Made by a program: the position numbers and the translations under genes. Below are positions 45,906 through 54,096 of a DNA stretch of 64,000 nucleotides, one piece after another. Location of the stretch: contig CP098402.1 of the NCBI GenBank assembly GCA_025916675.1, forward strand, positions 1,669,205 through 1,733,204. The letters are read 5' to 3'. This DNA comes from Phycisphaera sp. Its GTDB lineage: Bacteria > Planctomycetota > Phycisphaerae > Phycisphaerales > UBA1924. Below the pieces are notes generated by a model. That model saw nothing but the letters and a program-made list of their open reading frames with translations, was not told where the DNA came from and ran no database searches. How positions within the stretch are numbered: the first letter of the stretch is position 1; each line of letters starts with the position of its first letter.

Positions 45906-46565
45906 ATGTACACCGGTCTCATCCACAGCGTTGGCCAAATCTCGCAATCCTCGCCGAACGACGCCGGCCGACGCCTCGTTGTTGCCGCCCCGCAGGCCCT
46001 GCTCACCAACCCCGGGCCCACACCGGGCGAATCCATCAACATCGACGGCTGCTGCCTCAGCCTCGTCGACTGCCAGCCCGGCCCCGATGGCCTGGCACTC
46101 TCCTTCGACGCCACCCACCAGACCCTGGCTAACACGACCCTGGGCACCCTCGAACCGGGCACCCCCGTCCACCTCGAACGCTCCTGCACCCCCACCACCC
46201 TCCTGGGCGGCCATCTGGTGCAGGGCCACGTCGACGGCGTCGCGACCATCGCCGCAGTGGTCCAGAAGCCCCAATGGCGCATCCGCATCTCGCCGCCAGT
46301 CCACCTGATGCCCAACATCACGCCTCGCGGTTCCATCTGCGTCGCCGGCGTCTCGCTCACTATCGCCGAGCTCTCCGTCCCCGAGAACTGGTTCGAGGTC
46401 GCCCTCATCCCCGACACCCTCGCCCGCACCACATTGGGCACCCTCGAGCCCGGCGACGGCGTGAACCTCGAGTGCGACTGCATGGTCAAGGCCCTCATCC
46501 ACTGGCAAACCCACTACGCGGATCGTGCGGACACCAGCCCGATCCAGCCGAAAGCCTCCCCATGA
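45906..46565 (+). CDS. ribE: Riboflavin synthase alpha chain
   Basis: 219 aa; dismutates two lumazine molecules into riboflavin. It has two tandem lumazine-binding halves: MYTGLIHSVGQI and GESINIDGCCLSL with GGHLVQGHVDGVATI in the first, and ITPRGSICVAGVSLTIAEL with IPDTLARTTLG in the second. Length is typical. The start codon begins the family motif M-x-T-G-L-I. It overlaps ruvC by ATGA. I looked for an FMN riboswitch in the 225-bp upstream gap and saw none. Confidence 0.95.
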   Translation: MYTGLIHSVGQISQSSPNDAGRRLVVAAPQALLTNPGPTPGESINIDGCCLSLVDCQPGPDGLALSFDATHQTLANTTLGTLEPGTPVHLERSCTPTTLLGGHLVQGHVDGVATIAAVVQKPQWRIRISPPVHLMPNITPRGSICVAGVSLTIAELSVPENWFEVALIPDTLARTTLGTLEPGDGVNLECDCMVKALIHWQTHYADRADTSPIQPKASP

Positions 46566-47065
46566 GAGTCCTCGGCCTCGATCCCGGCCTCCGCCTCACC
46601 GGATACGCCTGCGTCGCCATGCGCGACGGCCGAGACGCCCTCGACGAGGCCGGCGTCCTCCGCCTGAAGCGCGGCGACGCCACCCCCAACGGCCTGGCCA
46701 TCCGCCTGGTCGAGCTCGAAGCCGACCTGCGAGACCTCATCGAGCGCCTCAGCCCCGATGCCGCCTGCGTCGAGGCCGTCTTCGCCCACAAGGCCTTCCC
46801 CGCCACCGCCATCAGCATGGGCCACGCCCGGGGTGTCATCCTGCTGACCGCCAAACGCGCCGGCCTGCCAATCCTCGAACTCGCCCCCGCCGTCGTCAAA
46901 CGCTCCATGACCGGCTACGGCCGAGCAACGAAGGACCAGATGCGCCTCGCCGTCCAGGCCCGCTACAACCTGCCCGCTCCGCCAACCCCCGCCGACGTCG
47001 CCGACGCCATCGCCATCGCCGCCGGTGGCCTCCTGCGACACGCCCAGGCCGCCCCACTACCCTGA
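46562..47065 (+). CDS. ruvC: Crossover junction endodeoxyribonuclease RuvC
   Basis: 167 aa. Resolves Holliday junctions by paired nicks. The acidic residues of the RNase H-like active site are at MRVLGLDPGLRLTGY (Asp7), ACVEAVFAHK (Glu68) and ADVADAIAIAAGGLLRH (C-terminal Asp pair). YGRATKDQM follows the substrate-binding loop. It overlaps the ribE stop (ATGA) and is 6 bp before the sigma-54-type regulator. ruvAB are not adjacent. Confidence 0.94.
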   Translation: MRVLGLDPGLRLTGYACVAMRDGRDALDEAGVLRLKRGDATPNGLAIRLVELEADLRDLIERLSPDAACVEAVFAHKAFPATAISMGHARGVILLTAKRAGLPILELAPAVVKRSMTGYGRATKDQMRLAVQARYNLPAPPTPADVADAIAIAAGGLLRHAQAAPLP

Positions 47066-47071
47066 CGCCCA

Positions 47072-48535
47072 ATGGCTACCGCCGAGAACAACCCGGAAAC
47101 CACCACCCCGGCAGCCCAGGTCCTTATCGTCGAGGACGAGCCCGACCACGCCGAAACCATGGCCGAGGCCCTCCGCAAGCCCGGCCACGTCTGCACCATC
47201 GTCGGCTCGGTCCAGCACGCCATGGACGAACTCAAGGGCGGCGCCTTCGACGTCGTTGTCACCGACCTTCGCATGCCAACCTCCGCCGGCCAGCCCGCGC
47301 ACGAAGGGGAGACCGTTTCCTCAGGCGGCGGCGATGCCGGCCTCCTCGTCCTCCGCGCCGCCCGGGCCCTCCAGCCAGACGCCGAGACCGTCATGGTCAC
47401 CGCCCACGGCGACGTCTCAACAGCCCGCAACGCCTTCAAGGAGGGCGCCTACGACTTCATCGAGAAGCCCCTCGACCTGGCCATCTTCCGCAGCCTCATC
47501 AACCGAGCCGCCGAGGCCGTCCTCCTCCGCCAGGAGTCCGGCTCGCTCGGCGACCTCGTCCAGCACGACGGCTTCGAGGGCCTCATCGCCGGCAGCGAGC
47601 CCATGCGCCGCATCATCAAGACCGTCCGCACCGTCGCCCCATCCAACATCGCCGTTCTCATCACCGGAGAGAGCGGCACCGGCAAGGAACTCATCGCCAG
47701 CGCCGTCCACGCCAACAGCCCGCGCAGCTCCAAACGCTTCGTCGCTTTCAACTGCGCGGGCCAGAGCGAGAGCCTCCTCGAAGACCAGCTCTTCGGCCAC
47801 GTCCGCGGCGCCTTCACCGGGGCCGAAAAAGACCGCGAGGGCGTCTTCGAGTACGCCCACAACGGCACCCTCTTCCTCGACGAGATCGGCGACATGCCCC
47901 TGAGCATGCAGGCCAAGCTCCTGCGCGTTCTCGAAACCGGCGAGGTCGTCCGCCTGGGCAGCAACGACCCCCGCAAGACCGACGCCCGCTTCGTCAGCGC
48001 CACCAACAAGGATCTGCGCAAGATGATCGCCGAGGGCACCTTCCGCGAGGACCTCTACTTCCGCATCAACGGTGCCTCGGTCCACGTCCCGCCCCTGCGC
48101 GAGCGCCGCGAGGACATCCCCCGCATCGCCCAGCACGCCGCCGCCCGCTTCGCCGACGAGATGAAGCAGCCCACACCCGAGATCACCGACGCCGCCCTCA
48201 TGCGCCTGACCGCCTACGACTGGCCCGGCAACGTCCGCCAGCTCCTCAACGTCATCCAGAACATGGTCGTCACCGCCATCGGCGAAGCCGCCGACGACGC
48301 GTCCCCACGCCTCGAAACCCGCCACATCCCCCCCGAAGTCCGCGCGGGCGAGGACGAGGGCGAAGCCGGCGCCGCCTCGGGCACCCTGGCCGGCACCAGC
48401 CTCGAACAGATCGAAAAGCGAGCCATCCGCGAAACTCTCCGCCTCACCGGCGGCAACCGCGAACAAGCCGCCAAGCTCCTGGGCATCGGCGAACGCACCC
48501 TCTACCGCAAGCTCCGCGAGTACGGTTTGCGCTAG
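47072..48535 (+). CDS. Sigma-54-dependent response regulator (NtrC family)
   Basis: 487 aa. The receiver domain has Glu21/Asp22 and phosphoacceptor Asp65 (VVTDLRMP), then an unusual Gly/Ser-rich insertion (about 71-88). The AAA+ domain has Walker A GESGTGKE at 199-206, the sigma-54 contact loop GAFTGA at 246-251, Walker B LFLDEIGDMP, and WPGNVRQL. The C-terminal Fis-type HTH (GGNREQAAKLLGIGERTLYRKL) is intact. No cognate kinase is adjacent. Its stop shares the palindrome CTAG with the convergent XRE-cupin gene. Confidence 0.94.
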   Translation: MATAENNPETTTPAAQVLIVEDEPDHAETMAEALRKPGHVCTIVGSVQHAMDELKGGAFDVVVTDLRMPTSAGQPAHEGETVSSGGGDAGLLVLRAARALQPDAETVMVTAHGDVSTARNAFKEGAYDFIEKPLDLAIFRSLINRAAEAVLLRQESGSLGDLVQHDGFEGLIAGSEPMRRIIKTVRTVAPSNIAVLITGESGTGKELIASAVHANSPRSSKRFVAFNCAGQSESLLEDQLFGHVRGAFTGAEKDREGVFEYAHNGTLFLDEIGDMPLSMQAKLLRVLETGEVVRLGSNDPRKTDARFVSATNKDLRKMIAEGTFREDLYFRINGASVHVPPLRERREDIPRIAQHAAARFADEMKQPTPEITDAALMRLTAYDWPGNVRQLLNVIQNMVVTAIGEAADDASPRLETRHIPPEVRAGEDEGEAGAASGTLAGTSLEQIEKRAIRETLRLTGGNREQAAKLLGIGERTLYRKLREYGLR

Positions 48536-49146
48536 CTCTTCGCGGCCTTGGCCATCTCGCGCCGCGGGATATGCGTCACATACAAAATCTTCGCCGCCTT
48601 CTTCCCCAGGTTAATCGTCGAGTGCTCCAAGTCAGCCCGATACGTCGCCGCGTCCCCCGTCTTCAACTCGATCGGCTGGTCACCCACCAGCAGCCGCACG
48701 TGCCCGTCCAGCACATACGCCGTCTCGAAACTCCCCGGCGGGTGCGGCGGGAAGCCCTCGCAATCGCTGCCCACCGGATACGTGTAGTGCAGCACCTCCA
48801 CGCCGTGCTTCACCATCTCGCGGCTCAGGATCCGCCGCTCCATCTTGTTCTCAGGATCGACCAGCACCCGCTGGTCCTTGGCACGGTCGATGGTCATCAC
48901 CGGGCGGTCTTCCAGGTCCAGTAAGTCCGAGATGCCGCAGCCCAGCCCAAGGGCGATTTGCCCCAGCAGCCGGATCGTCGGGTTCTTCCGGTCGGCCTCC
49001 ACGTCGCACAGCATGCCCTTGCTCACGCCGCTGCGGCGGGCCAGTTCGGCCTGCGTCAGGCCCTGCTGCTCCCGCTTGGCCCGGATCGACCCACCGATCT
49101 CCGACGCCGCCGGCTCGACCGGCTCTGCCTGTATTTTTTGTGCCAT
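48532..49146 (-). CDS. XRE-family regulator with C-terminal cupin domain
   Basis: 204 aa. The N-terminal helix-turn-helix (about 17-75) shows IRAKREQQGLTQAELARRSGVSKGMLCDVEADRKNPTI. The cupin_2 domain (about 105-195) has the pattern HPPGSFETAYVLDGHVRLLVGDQPIELKTGDAATY and H-S-T-I-N. This architecture is typical of small-ligand-sensing repressors. The ATG at 49146 lacks an SD and is preceded by one arm of an inverted repeat whose other arm lies across the start of the divergent 40-aa gene's transcript, suggesting auto- and cross-regulation (inference). It ends convergently with the sigma-54 regulator. Confidence 0.9.
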   Translation of the reverse strand: MAQKIQAEPVEPAASEIGGSIRAKREQQGLTQAELARRSGVSKGMLCDVEADRKNPTIRLLGQIALGLGCGISDLLDLEDRPVMTIDRAKDQRVLVDPENKMERRILSREMVKHGVEVLHYTYPVGSDCEGFPPHPPGSFETAYVLDGHVRLLVGDQPIELKTGDAATYRADLEHSTINLGKKAAKILYVTHIPRREMAKAAKS

Positions 49147-49150
49147 GGAA

Positions 49151-49210
49151 CAATTCTCTATTGCGAACGCTTGACAGACGATAGTATGATTGTTACACTA
49201 TAGAGAACTG
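49151..49210. promoter_or_regulatory. Inverted repeat, candidate operator for the XRE-cupin regulator
   Basis: Half-sites caattctctattg (49151-49163) and its near-complement ctatagagaactg (49198-49210) match at 11 of 13 positions and are 34 bp apart. The right arm begins inside the -10 box and covers the expected transcription start of the promoter for the 40-aa gene; the left arm abuts the XRE start codon. Placement fits repression of both genes. Confidence 0.5.
49171..49199 (+). promoter_or_regulatory. Strong sigma-70-type promoter
   Basis: Perfect -35 TTGACA (49171-49176), 17-bp spacer, then -10 TACACT (49194-49199, four of six to TATAAT). It points toward the 40-aa gene at 49253. This is the best -35/-10 pair I found in the window. 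Confidence 0.7.
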
Positions 49211-49252
49211 TAGATGCCCGTTTCTAGGCAATCTAGTCAAGGAGCGTTCACC

Positions 49253-49375
49253 ATGAAGAACATCATCGCAGCCCCCGCCAGCACCGCCTACAGCCTCAAC
49301 GTCGCCACCCGCTGGGCCATTAGCGGCCTCGCCATCGCCGTCGTCGTGATGGCAATGCTGGCCATCACCGCTTGA
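49253..49375 (+). CDS. 40-aa hydrophobic peptide with its own promoter and terminator
   Basis: 40 aa, starting MKNIIAAPASTAYSLN; one hydrophobic helix covers about residues 20-38. SD AAGGAG lies 8 nt before the ATG. Upstream is a TTGACA/TACACT promoter and downstream, 31 bp after the stop, a classic terminator, so this is a complete monocistronic unit. It is divergent from the XRE-cupin regulator. No family recognised; it could be a small membrane effector, stress peptide or toxin-like peptide. Confidence 0.68.
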   Translation: MKNIIAAPASTAYSLNVATRWAISGLAIAVVVMAMLAITA

Positions 49376-49406
49376 GCCCGCACGAGCCAGGCGCTAACCC
49401 TTCTCC

Positions 49407-49434
49407 AGCCCCGGCCATTCGCCGGGGCTTTTTC
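49407..49434 (+). terminator. Rho-independent terminator
   Basis: Perfect 9-bp GC stem (49407-49415 agccccggc, 49421-49429 gccggggct) with a 5-nt loop and a T-tract at 49429-49433. It ends the transcript of the 40-aa gene. Confidence 0.9.
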
Positions 49435-49845
49435 TTTGCGCGTTTTTATTCGCCCCACTGGATTGACCCGCTCGAATTCGCCGATAGCGTTCGCCCTTAG
49501 AGAATCACCCGCTGGCCATCAGGAATGGCCCGGGTAGAAAGGGGAGCGACGATGATCACGACCAACCTGAATTCCATGGTGCTCGGTCTCTCGACGCTTA
49601 TCCCCTGCGATCCGCGTCAAGACGCGTAGCACCGCGCCGGCTCGTCCGGCCCCACGCCACATCCCCCATCGCCGCCCGGGCGCGCCACAACGCGCCATGA
49701 GCGTGCTGCACTGCCGTCGCCGCGTCTGACGCCGCGTCGGCATCCACCAAATCCGATCCAGGCTCTTGCTCCGCGCATGGTGCGCGGTGCAACGGCCGCC
49801 ATACCACCGCCGGCGTACGCGCCCGCGGTTTCCAGGAGTACAGCC
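49435..49845. other. Gap of 411 bp without a confident gene
   Basis: Contains a weak promoter-like TTGACC near 49464, the 25-codon reading frame at 49552-49629 and a later GC-rich stretch with no frame I can support. The palindrome cgcgtcaagacgcg (49613-49626) at the end of the 25-codon frame is the only structure seen. It ends at the SD of the 88-aa gene. Confidence 0.6.
49552..49629 (+). CDS. Possible 25-aa peptide or leader
   Basis: Starts ATG at 49552 with AAGGGGAG 5 nt upstream and encodes MITTNLNSMVLGLSTLIPCD plus five residues. The SD is strong but the peptide is too short to assess, and no promoter of quality is seen. Could be a leader for the downstream 88-aa gene or chance. Confidence 0.3.
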   Translation: MITTNLNSMVLGLSTLIPCDPRQDA

Positions 49846-50112
49846 ATGCTGTCGTTGCAACGCGTCGCCGAGAACCCTTCGTCCGTCCTCTCCGTGCTCG
49901 GCACGGCGCTGGGCGTGTTCTCGATCACCAAGGGGCTGTGGAAGCTCGTTCGTTTCGTGGGTCTATTCAGGCTGTTCAAACGGTTCATGCTCGCCGCCAA
50001 CGCTCGGCTAGGCATCGTGGGACAGCCGGGCGTGCTCACCGAGCGCGAACGCCGGATCATCGAAGGCCGCACCAGCGCCTCCGAACGCTCCAGCGGCCCC
50101 ATGATCTTCTAG
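49846..50112 (+). CDS. Small hypothetical protein, possibly membrane-associated
   Basis: 88 aa. SD AGGAG is 7 nt before the ATG at 49846; in-frame upstream codons lack one. An amphipathic/hydrophobic stretch (VLSVLGTALGVFSITKGLWKLVRFVGLFRLFKRFMLA, about 12-48) dominates, followed by a basic region GVLTERERRIIEGR. No family recognised. It is followed by a hairpin. Confidence 0.62.
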   Translation: MLSLQRVAENPSSVLSVLGTALGVFSITKGLWKLVRFVGLFRLFKRFMLAANARLGIVGQPGVLTERERRIIEGRTSASERSSGPMIF

Positions 50113-50134
50113 AAACCATGAGCATCCCAACGAA

Positions 50135-50154
50135 GCCCGGGCGCAAGCCCGGGC
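50135..50154. terminator. Hairpin between the 88-aa gene and purL
   Basis: Perfect 8-bp stem gcccgggc (50135-50142 and 50147-50154) with a gcaa tetraloop, followed on the plus strand by tctctc. It lies 22 bp after the 88-aa gene and 12 bp from the convergent purL stop; a bidirectional terminator is likely although the T-run is short. Confidence 0.6.
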
Positions 50155-50166
50155 TCTCTCATGCGC

Positions 50167-53055
50167 TCACCAGTCCAAGGGCGCACGCCACGCGCGCGCC
50201 ATTTCCTCGACATCCAGCGACGAGCCATCGACTTGCAGCATGCCAGACTCATCCAGCACCGCAATCGCCTCGCACGACACCCCATCCAGCAACGCCGACA
50301 ACCGCTCGACCTCACCCGCGGCCACCTCAAGCAGGTACCGGCAGGGCAGTTCCTCGAACGGATCGAGCCCGCCAAGCCCGTGCACTCCAGCGCCAATCGG
50401 CGACTGGGGCTTGCTACCGGCGATCAGCATCTCGGCCAGCGCCACCAGCACGCCACCATCACTCACGTCGTGCGCGCTGCGCACCATGCCCTGCTCGATG
50501 GCCCGCGCCACGCCCGCCGCCGCCTTGGGGCCGTGCGCGAGCTTCTGCCAGTCGGCCGAGCCGTCGACCAGCACGATCGTGTTGCCCGGTTGCTTCGCAT
50601 CACTCGTCACGCATTTTTCGATATCGTGCACGATACCCAGCCCCGTGATCAGCAGCGTGGGCGGGATGCGGATGGTCGTGCCGTCGTCGGTGCGGAACTG
50701 GTTGTTGAGCGAGTCCTTGCCGCTCACAAATGGCGTGCGGTAGGCCTTGGCCCCGTCGTAGCAGCCGATCGCCGCGCGCACCAGGTGACCCAGGCTCTCG
50801 GCGTCCTTCACGCCCGGCCAGCAGAAGTTGTCGAGGATGGCGATGCGGCTGGGGTCGGCCCCCACGCACACCAGATTGCGCACGCACTCGTCGATGGCGG
50901 CGAGCGCCATGAGGTACGGATCGCCGCCGATGGCCGGATCGCCCACGCGCGTCTGCAACCCGCACCCGATCGCCACGCCGCGCCCCGTGCCGGGCACCGG
51001 CTCGATCACCGACGCATCGCCCGGCCCCCTGCTCGCGCCATCCTCGGCGGGCGGGCCAACCAGCGGCTTGAGCACCGTGTTGCCCTGCACCTCGTGGTCG
51101 TATTGCCGCACGATCCAGTGCTTGCTGGCGATCGACGGATGCGCGAGCAGCTTCAGCAGCGCGTCACCAACGTTGGGATCGCTACTGGGCTTGGCCTTGG
51201 GCTGCATTGGCGACCAGGTAGCCGGCAGGGTCTCGCGCGGGATGCCGCCGTGGACGAATTCCATCGCGAGGCGGCCGACCTCGTTGTCGCCGTAGCGCAG
51301 GATCAGTTCGGCGTCGGGCGTGCCGAAGTGGCCGAGGTTGGCCAGTTCGACGCCTTCCTCGTCGCAGATTGCTTGCAGTGCCGCGAGATTCTTCTCGGGC
51401 ACGGCCATCACCATGCGTTCCTGGGCCTCGCTGATCCAGATCTCGGTGTAGGTCAGGCCGGCGTACTTGAGGGGGGCCTGATCGAGCTGGACGTCGGCCC
51501 CGAGCTTCTCGCCCATCTCGCCGATGGCGCTGCTGAAGCCGCCCGCGCCGCAGTCGGTGATGGCGCTGAAGAGCGGGCGATTGCCCTCGTCGCGCGCGCG
51601 GAGGATGGCGTCGAGTACCTTCTTCTCCTCGATCGGGTTGCCGATCTGGACGGCGTGGCTGAACTCGTCAGCGTGGGTGTCGCTCAATTCCGCACTGGAG
51701 AAGGTCGCGCCGTGGATGCCGTCCCTCCCCGTGCGCCCACCCAGCGCGATGATGCGGTCGCCCGGCTGGGCATCGCCGTCGATCTTGTCTCGCGGGATCA
51801 GGCCGATGCTGCCGGCGAAGACCAGCGGGTTGCCGATGTATCGCGGGTCGAATTCGACCGCGCCGTTGAGCGTGGGGATGCCCATGCGGTTGCCGTAGTC
51901 GCGCACGCCGGCGACGACCTCGCGGAGCACACGCTTGGGGTGGATGCAGCCCGCAGGGACGTCGGTGGTGTCGGGCGGTGCAACACAGAAGACGTCGGTG
52001 TTGGCGATGGGCTTGGCGGCCAGGCCGGTGCCGATGATGTCGCGGATGCAGCCGCCGATGCCGGTAGCGGCACCGCCGTAGGGCTCGAGCGCGCTCGGGT
52101 GGTTGTGGGTCTCGACCTTGATGCACACGCCGTAGTCGTCGTCGAAGGCGACCACGCCCGAGTTGTCGTGGAAGATCGAGAGCGTCCAGTCGATGCCGTC
52201 GGCGATGAGTTCGTGCGTGGCGGCGGCGACGGTGTTCTTGAGGAGGTTGGCGATGGTGATCGAGCCGTCGGCGTGGATGGTGACTCCGGGCCGGTTTTCC
52301 CATCGCAGAGGGTCCGCGTGCTCACGCACGCGGCTCGGATCGGAGGGGGATTCGGCGCGGTAGTGGTAGTCGCTCTTGAGGGTCTTGTGGACGCAGTGCT
52401 CGCTCCAGGTCTGAGCAAGGGTCTCGAGCTCGATATCGGTGGGCTCGCGGCCGAGGGTCTGGTAGTGCTGCTGGATGGCGCACATCTCGCCCAGGCTCAG
52501 GAAGAGGTGCCCCTCGCGGCTCAGGCGTTCGAGGCCTGCGTCGTCGAGGCTTGCGATCTCGACGGTGATGGGCTTGAACTGGTAGGGCGTACCGTGGGGC
52601 AGGGCGTTGGGGTGGAAGGGCTGGTCGTGGAGGGCCTGGACCACGGGGTTGAAGAGCAGGCGGGCGGCCAGGGCCTTGGCGTCTTCGGCTGCCAGGCCCT
52701 CGAGGTCGTAGCGGGTGCCGGTGGAGGCCTGGACCTGGACGCCGAGCAGCTCGGCGATGGCTTCTTCGACGGACTGGGCGGCGGGGTCCATGACGCCGGG
52801 GAGGGGGTGGACTTCCAGCGTAACGCCGGTATGCCCGTTCTCGTTGGCCAGGGACTCGGTGACTGGGTTGACCAGGAGGGCCCTGGCGATGGCGTCGCGC
52901 TGCTGATCGGTGAGATCGCCCTCGAGCAGGTAAACCTTGGCGGTGCGGGCGGCCTGGAGCGTGTAGCCAAGGGCGGCGGCCTCCCGCATGAGGCGGGTGG
53001 CCTTGGGGTCTCCGGCGTCGCGCTTGGGCCTGACTTCGAGGCGGTGTATTGGCAT
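50167..53055 (-). CDS. purL: Phosphoribosylformylglycinamidine synthase II with PurS-like N-terminus
   Basis: 962 aa; ATP-dependent fourth step of purine synthesis. The synthetase core starts about residue 225 (TWSEHCVHKTLKS), with ETHNHPSALEPYGGAATGIGGCIRD, GGRTGRDGIHGATFSS, DCGAGGFSSAIGEM and HDVSDGGVL. About 220 N-terminal residues contain two PurS-like segments (MPIHRLEVRPKRDAGDPKATRLMREAAALG and TGVTLEVHPLPGVMDPAAQSVEEAI), so PurS appears fused, not a separate gene. No PurQ glutaminase domain is present. Start 53055 begins the PurS segment; 37 upstream codons are low-complexity. Confidence 0.92.
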   Translation of the reverse strand: MPIHRLEVRPKRDAGDPKATRLMREAAALGYTLQAARTAKVYLLEGDLTDQQRDAIARALLVNPVTESLANENGHTGVTLEVHPLPGVMDPAAQSVEEAIAELLGVQVQASTGTRYDLEGLAAEDAKALAARLLFNPVVQALHDQPFHPNALPHGTPYQFKPITVEIASLDDAGLERLSREGHLFLSLGEMCAIQQHYQTLGREPTDIELETLAQTWSEHCVHKTLKSDYHYRAESPSDPSRVREHADPLRWENRPGVTIHADGSITIANLLKNTVAAATHELIADGIDWTLSIFHDNSGVVAFDDDYGVCIKVETHNHPSALEPYGGAATGIGGCIRDIIGTGLAAKPIANTDVFCVAPPDTTDVPAGCIHPKRVLREVVAGVRDYGNRMGIPTLNGAVEFDPRYIGNPLVFAGSIGLIPRDKIDGDAQPGDRIIALGGRTGRDGIHGATFSSAELSDTHADEFSHAVQIGNPIEEKKVLDAILRARDEGNRPLFSAITDCGAGGFSSAIGEMGEKLGADVQLDQAPLKYAGLTYTEIWISEAQERMVMAVPEKNLAALQAICDEEGVELANLGHFGTPDAELILRYGDNEVGRLAMEFVHGGIPRETLPATWSPMQPKAKPSSDPNVGDALLKLLAHPSIASKHWIVRQYDHEVQGNTVLKPLVGPPAEDGASRGPGDASVIEPVPGTGRGVAIGCGLQTRVGDPAIGGDPYLMALAAIDECVRNLVCVGADPSRIAILDNFCWPGVKDAESLGHLVRAAIGCYDGAKAYRTPFVSGKDSLNNQFRTDDGTTIRIPPTLLITGLGIVHDIEKCVTSDAKQPGNTIVLVDGSADWQKLAHGPKAAAGVARAIEQGMVRSAHDVSDGGVLVALAEMLIAGSKPQSPIGAGVHGLGGLDPFEELPCRYLLEVAAGEVERLSALLDGVSCEAIAVLDESGMLQVDGSSLDVEEMARAWRAPLDW

Positions 53056-53363
53056 AGGGGCGATGGTATGGCTCGGGGTGCCGGATCGCCGGGAGAGGGC
53101 GGCTTCTCGTGCGACCAGTCGGGCGTTCGGCTTGGGGGGCGTGGGCGTGCGGCTGGAGTGCTTCATGGGAGCAGATTACGACGGCGGCCCGGGGCATCAA
53201 GCGGATTCGCTCGGAGCGCCGGATTGTTGCGCGCGGCAGCGGCGATACGAAGCAGATTCCTCAGGGGACACCGATGAGTCGAGCTTCATGAAGCGGCTCT
53301 TCATGCGATGGATGGGTTTCACATCGTGCGCTACAACTCGTGCTCACCACAGGAGGTTTACAC
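53056..53363. other. 308-bp divergent gap between purL and the GC-tailed gene
   Basis: No supportable gene. It holds the low-complexity codons in front of purL and the leader of the gene at 53364. No consensus promoter or riboswitch seen; a short inverted repeat (cttcatgaag) lies at 53285-53294, with a further cttcatg 9 bp on. Confidence 0.5.
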
Positions 53364-54038
53364 ATGAACATGCTCGGACGAATCGCAGGACTTACCGTGT
53401 GCGCGGCGGCCGCTTCCAGCATTGCCGACCCATTGACCGGGTTGCGCGTGCTAGAGGGTGGCGACTACTTCATCGTGGATGACGGCATGCGCGAGGGAGC
53501 ACCGGCGTTCGACTCGCAGAGCGGGGATTGGACCCGCGTGCCGGGGTATCTGATGGGCGGCGACTACATCCGCACCGATGCGGACGACAAGGACGACGAC
53601 GATATCGAGCTCGTCGCGACGGTGCGCGGACCGGCGACGATCTATGTGCTTCACACGGATCAGGCGAGTGTCCCTGGGTGGTTGCTGGCCGACTATGTGG
53701 ATACCGGAGACAACCTGGTGCTCGACGAGGGCGACGACGACTGGACGTACTCAATTTATCGGATGGACTTGATGACTTCGGGGGAGACGAGTGTCTCATT
53801 CTTTGAGAACACGACCGGCGACCTAGATGACGACCTGATGTACGGCGTGGTCGCGGTTGCGGCCGCGGCACCATGCCGGCCTGACATCGACGGCGACGGC
53901 GAGCTGACGTTGTTCGATTTTCTGGCGTTTCAGAACCTATTCGACACTCGGAGCCCCGAGGCCGACTTCGACGGGGACGGCGAGTTGACGCTCTTCGACT
54001 TCCTCGCCTTCCAGAACGCCTTCGACGCTGGCTGCTAA
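53364..54038 (+). CDS. Secreted protein with C-terminal dockerin-like GC tail (second plain form)
   Basis: 224 aa. A short signal peptide ends near residue 22 (AAAASSIAD). The middle is acidic ([13 protein letters not shown]) with a beta-type domain of unknown function (about 25-170). The end has two Ca2+ loops, [16 protein letters not shown] and [16 protein letters not shown], and terminates NAFDAGC. A near-perfect SD (AGGAGGT) is 6 nt before the ATG, suggesting high expression. No membrane helix or sortase motif. Confidence 0.85.
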   Translation: MNMLGRIAGLTVCAAAASSIADPLTGLRVLEGGDYFIVDDGMREGAPAFDSQSGDWTRVPGYLMGGDYIRTDADDKDDDDIELVATVRGPATIYVLHTDQASVPGWLLADYVDTGDNLVLDEGDDDWTYSIYRMDLMTSGETSVSFFENTTGDLDDDLMYGVVAVAAAAPCRPDIDGDGELTLFDFLAFQNLFDTRSPEADFDGDGELTLFDFLAFQNAFDAGC

Positions 54039-54096
54039 TCCAGCTCGGCTGGCCATCGTCCATCCACCGGCTGCGTCCACGCGGTTAGGATGGGCG

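Noticed and set aside
50161-53277. Long plus-strand open frame opposite purL
   Set aside because: Its translation shows no family features, whereas the minus strand encodes full PurL motifs; shadow frame.
53109-53291. 60-codon plus-strand frame in the purL leader
   Set aside because: No SD, Trp/Arg/Cys-rich composition typical of noise, and it overlaps the purL 5' end.
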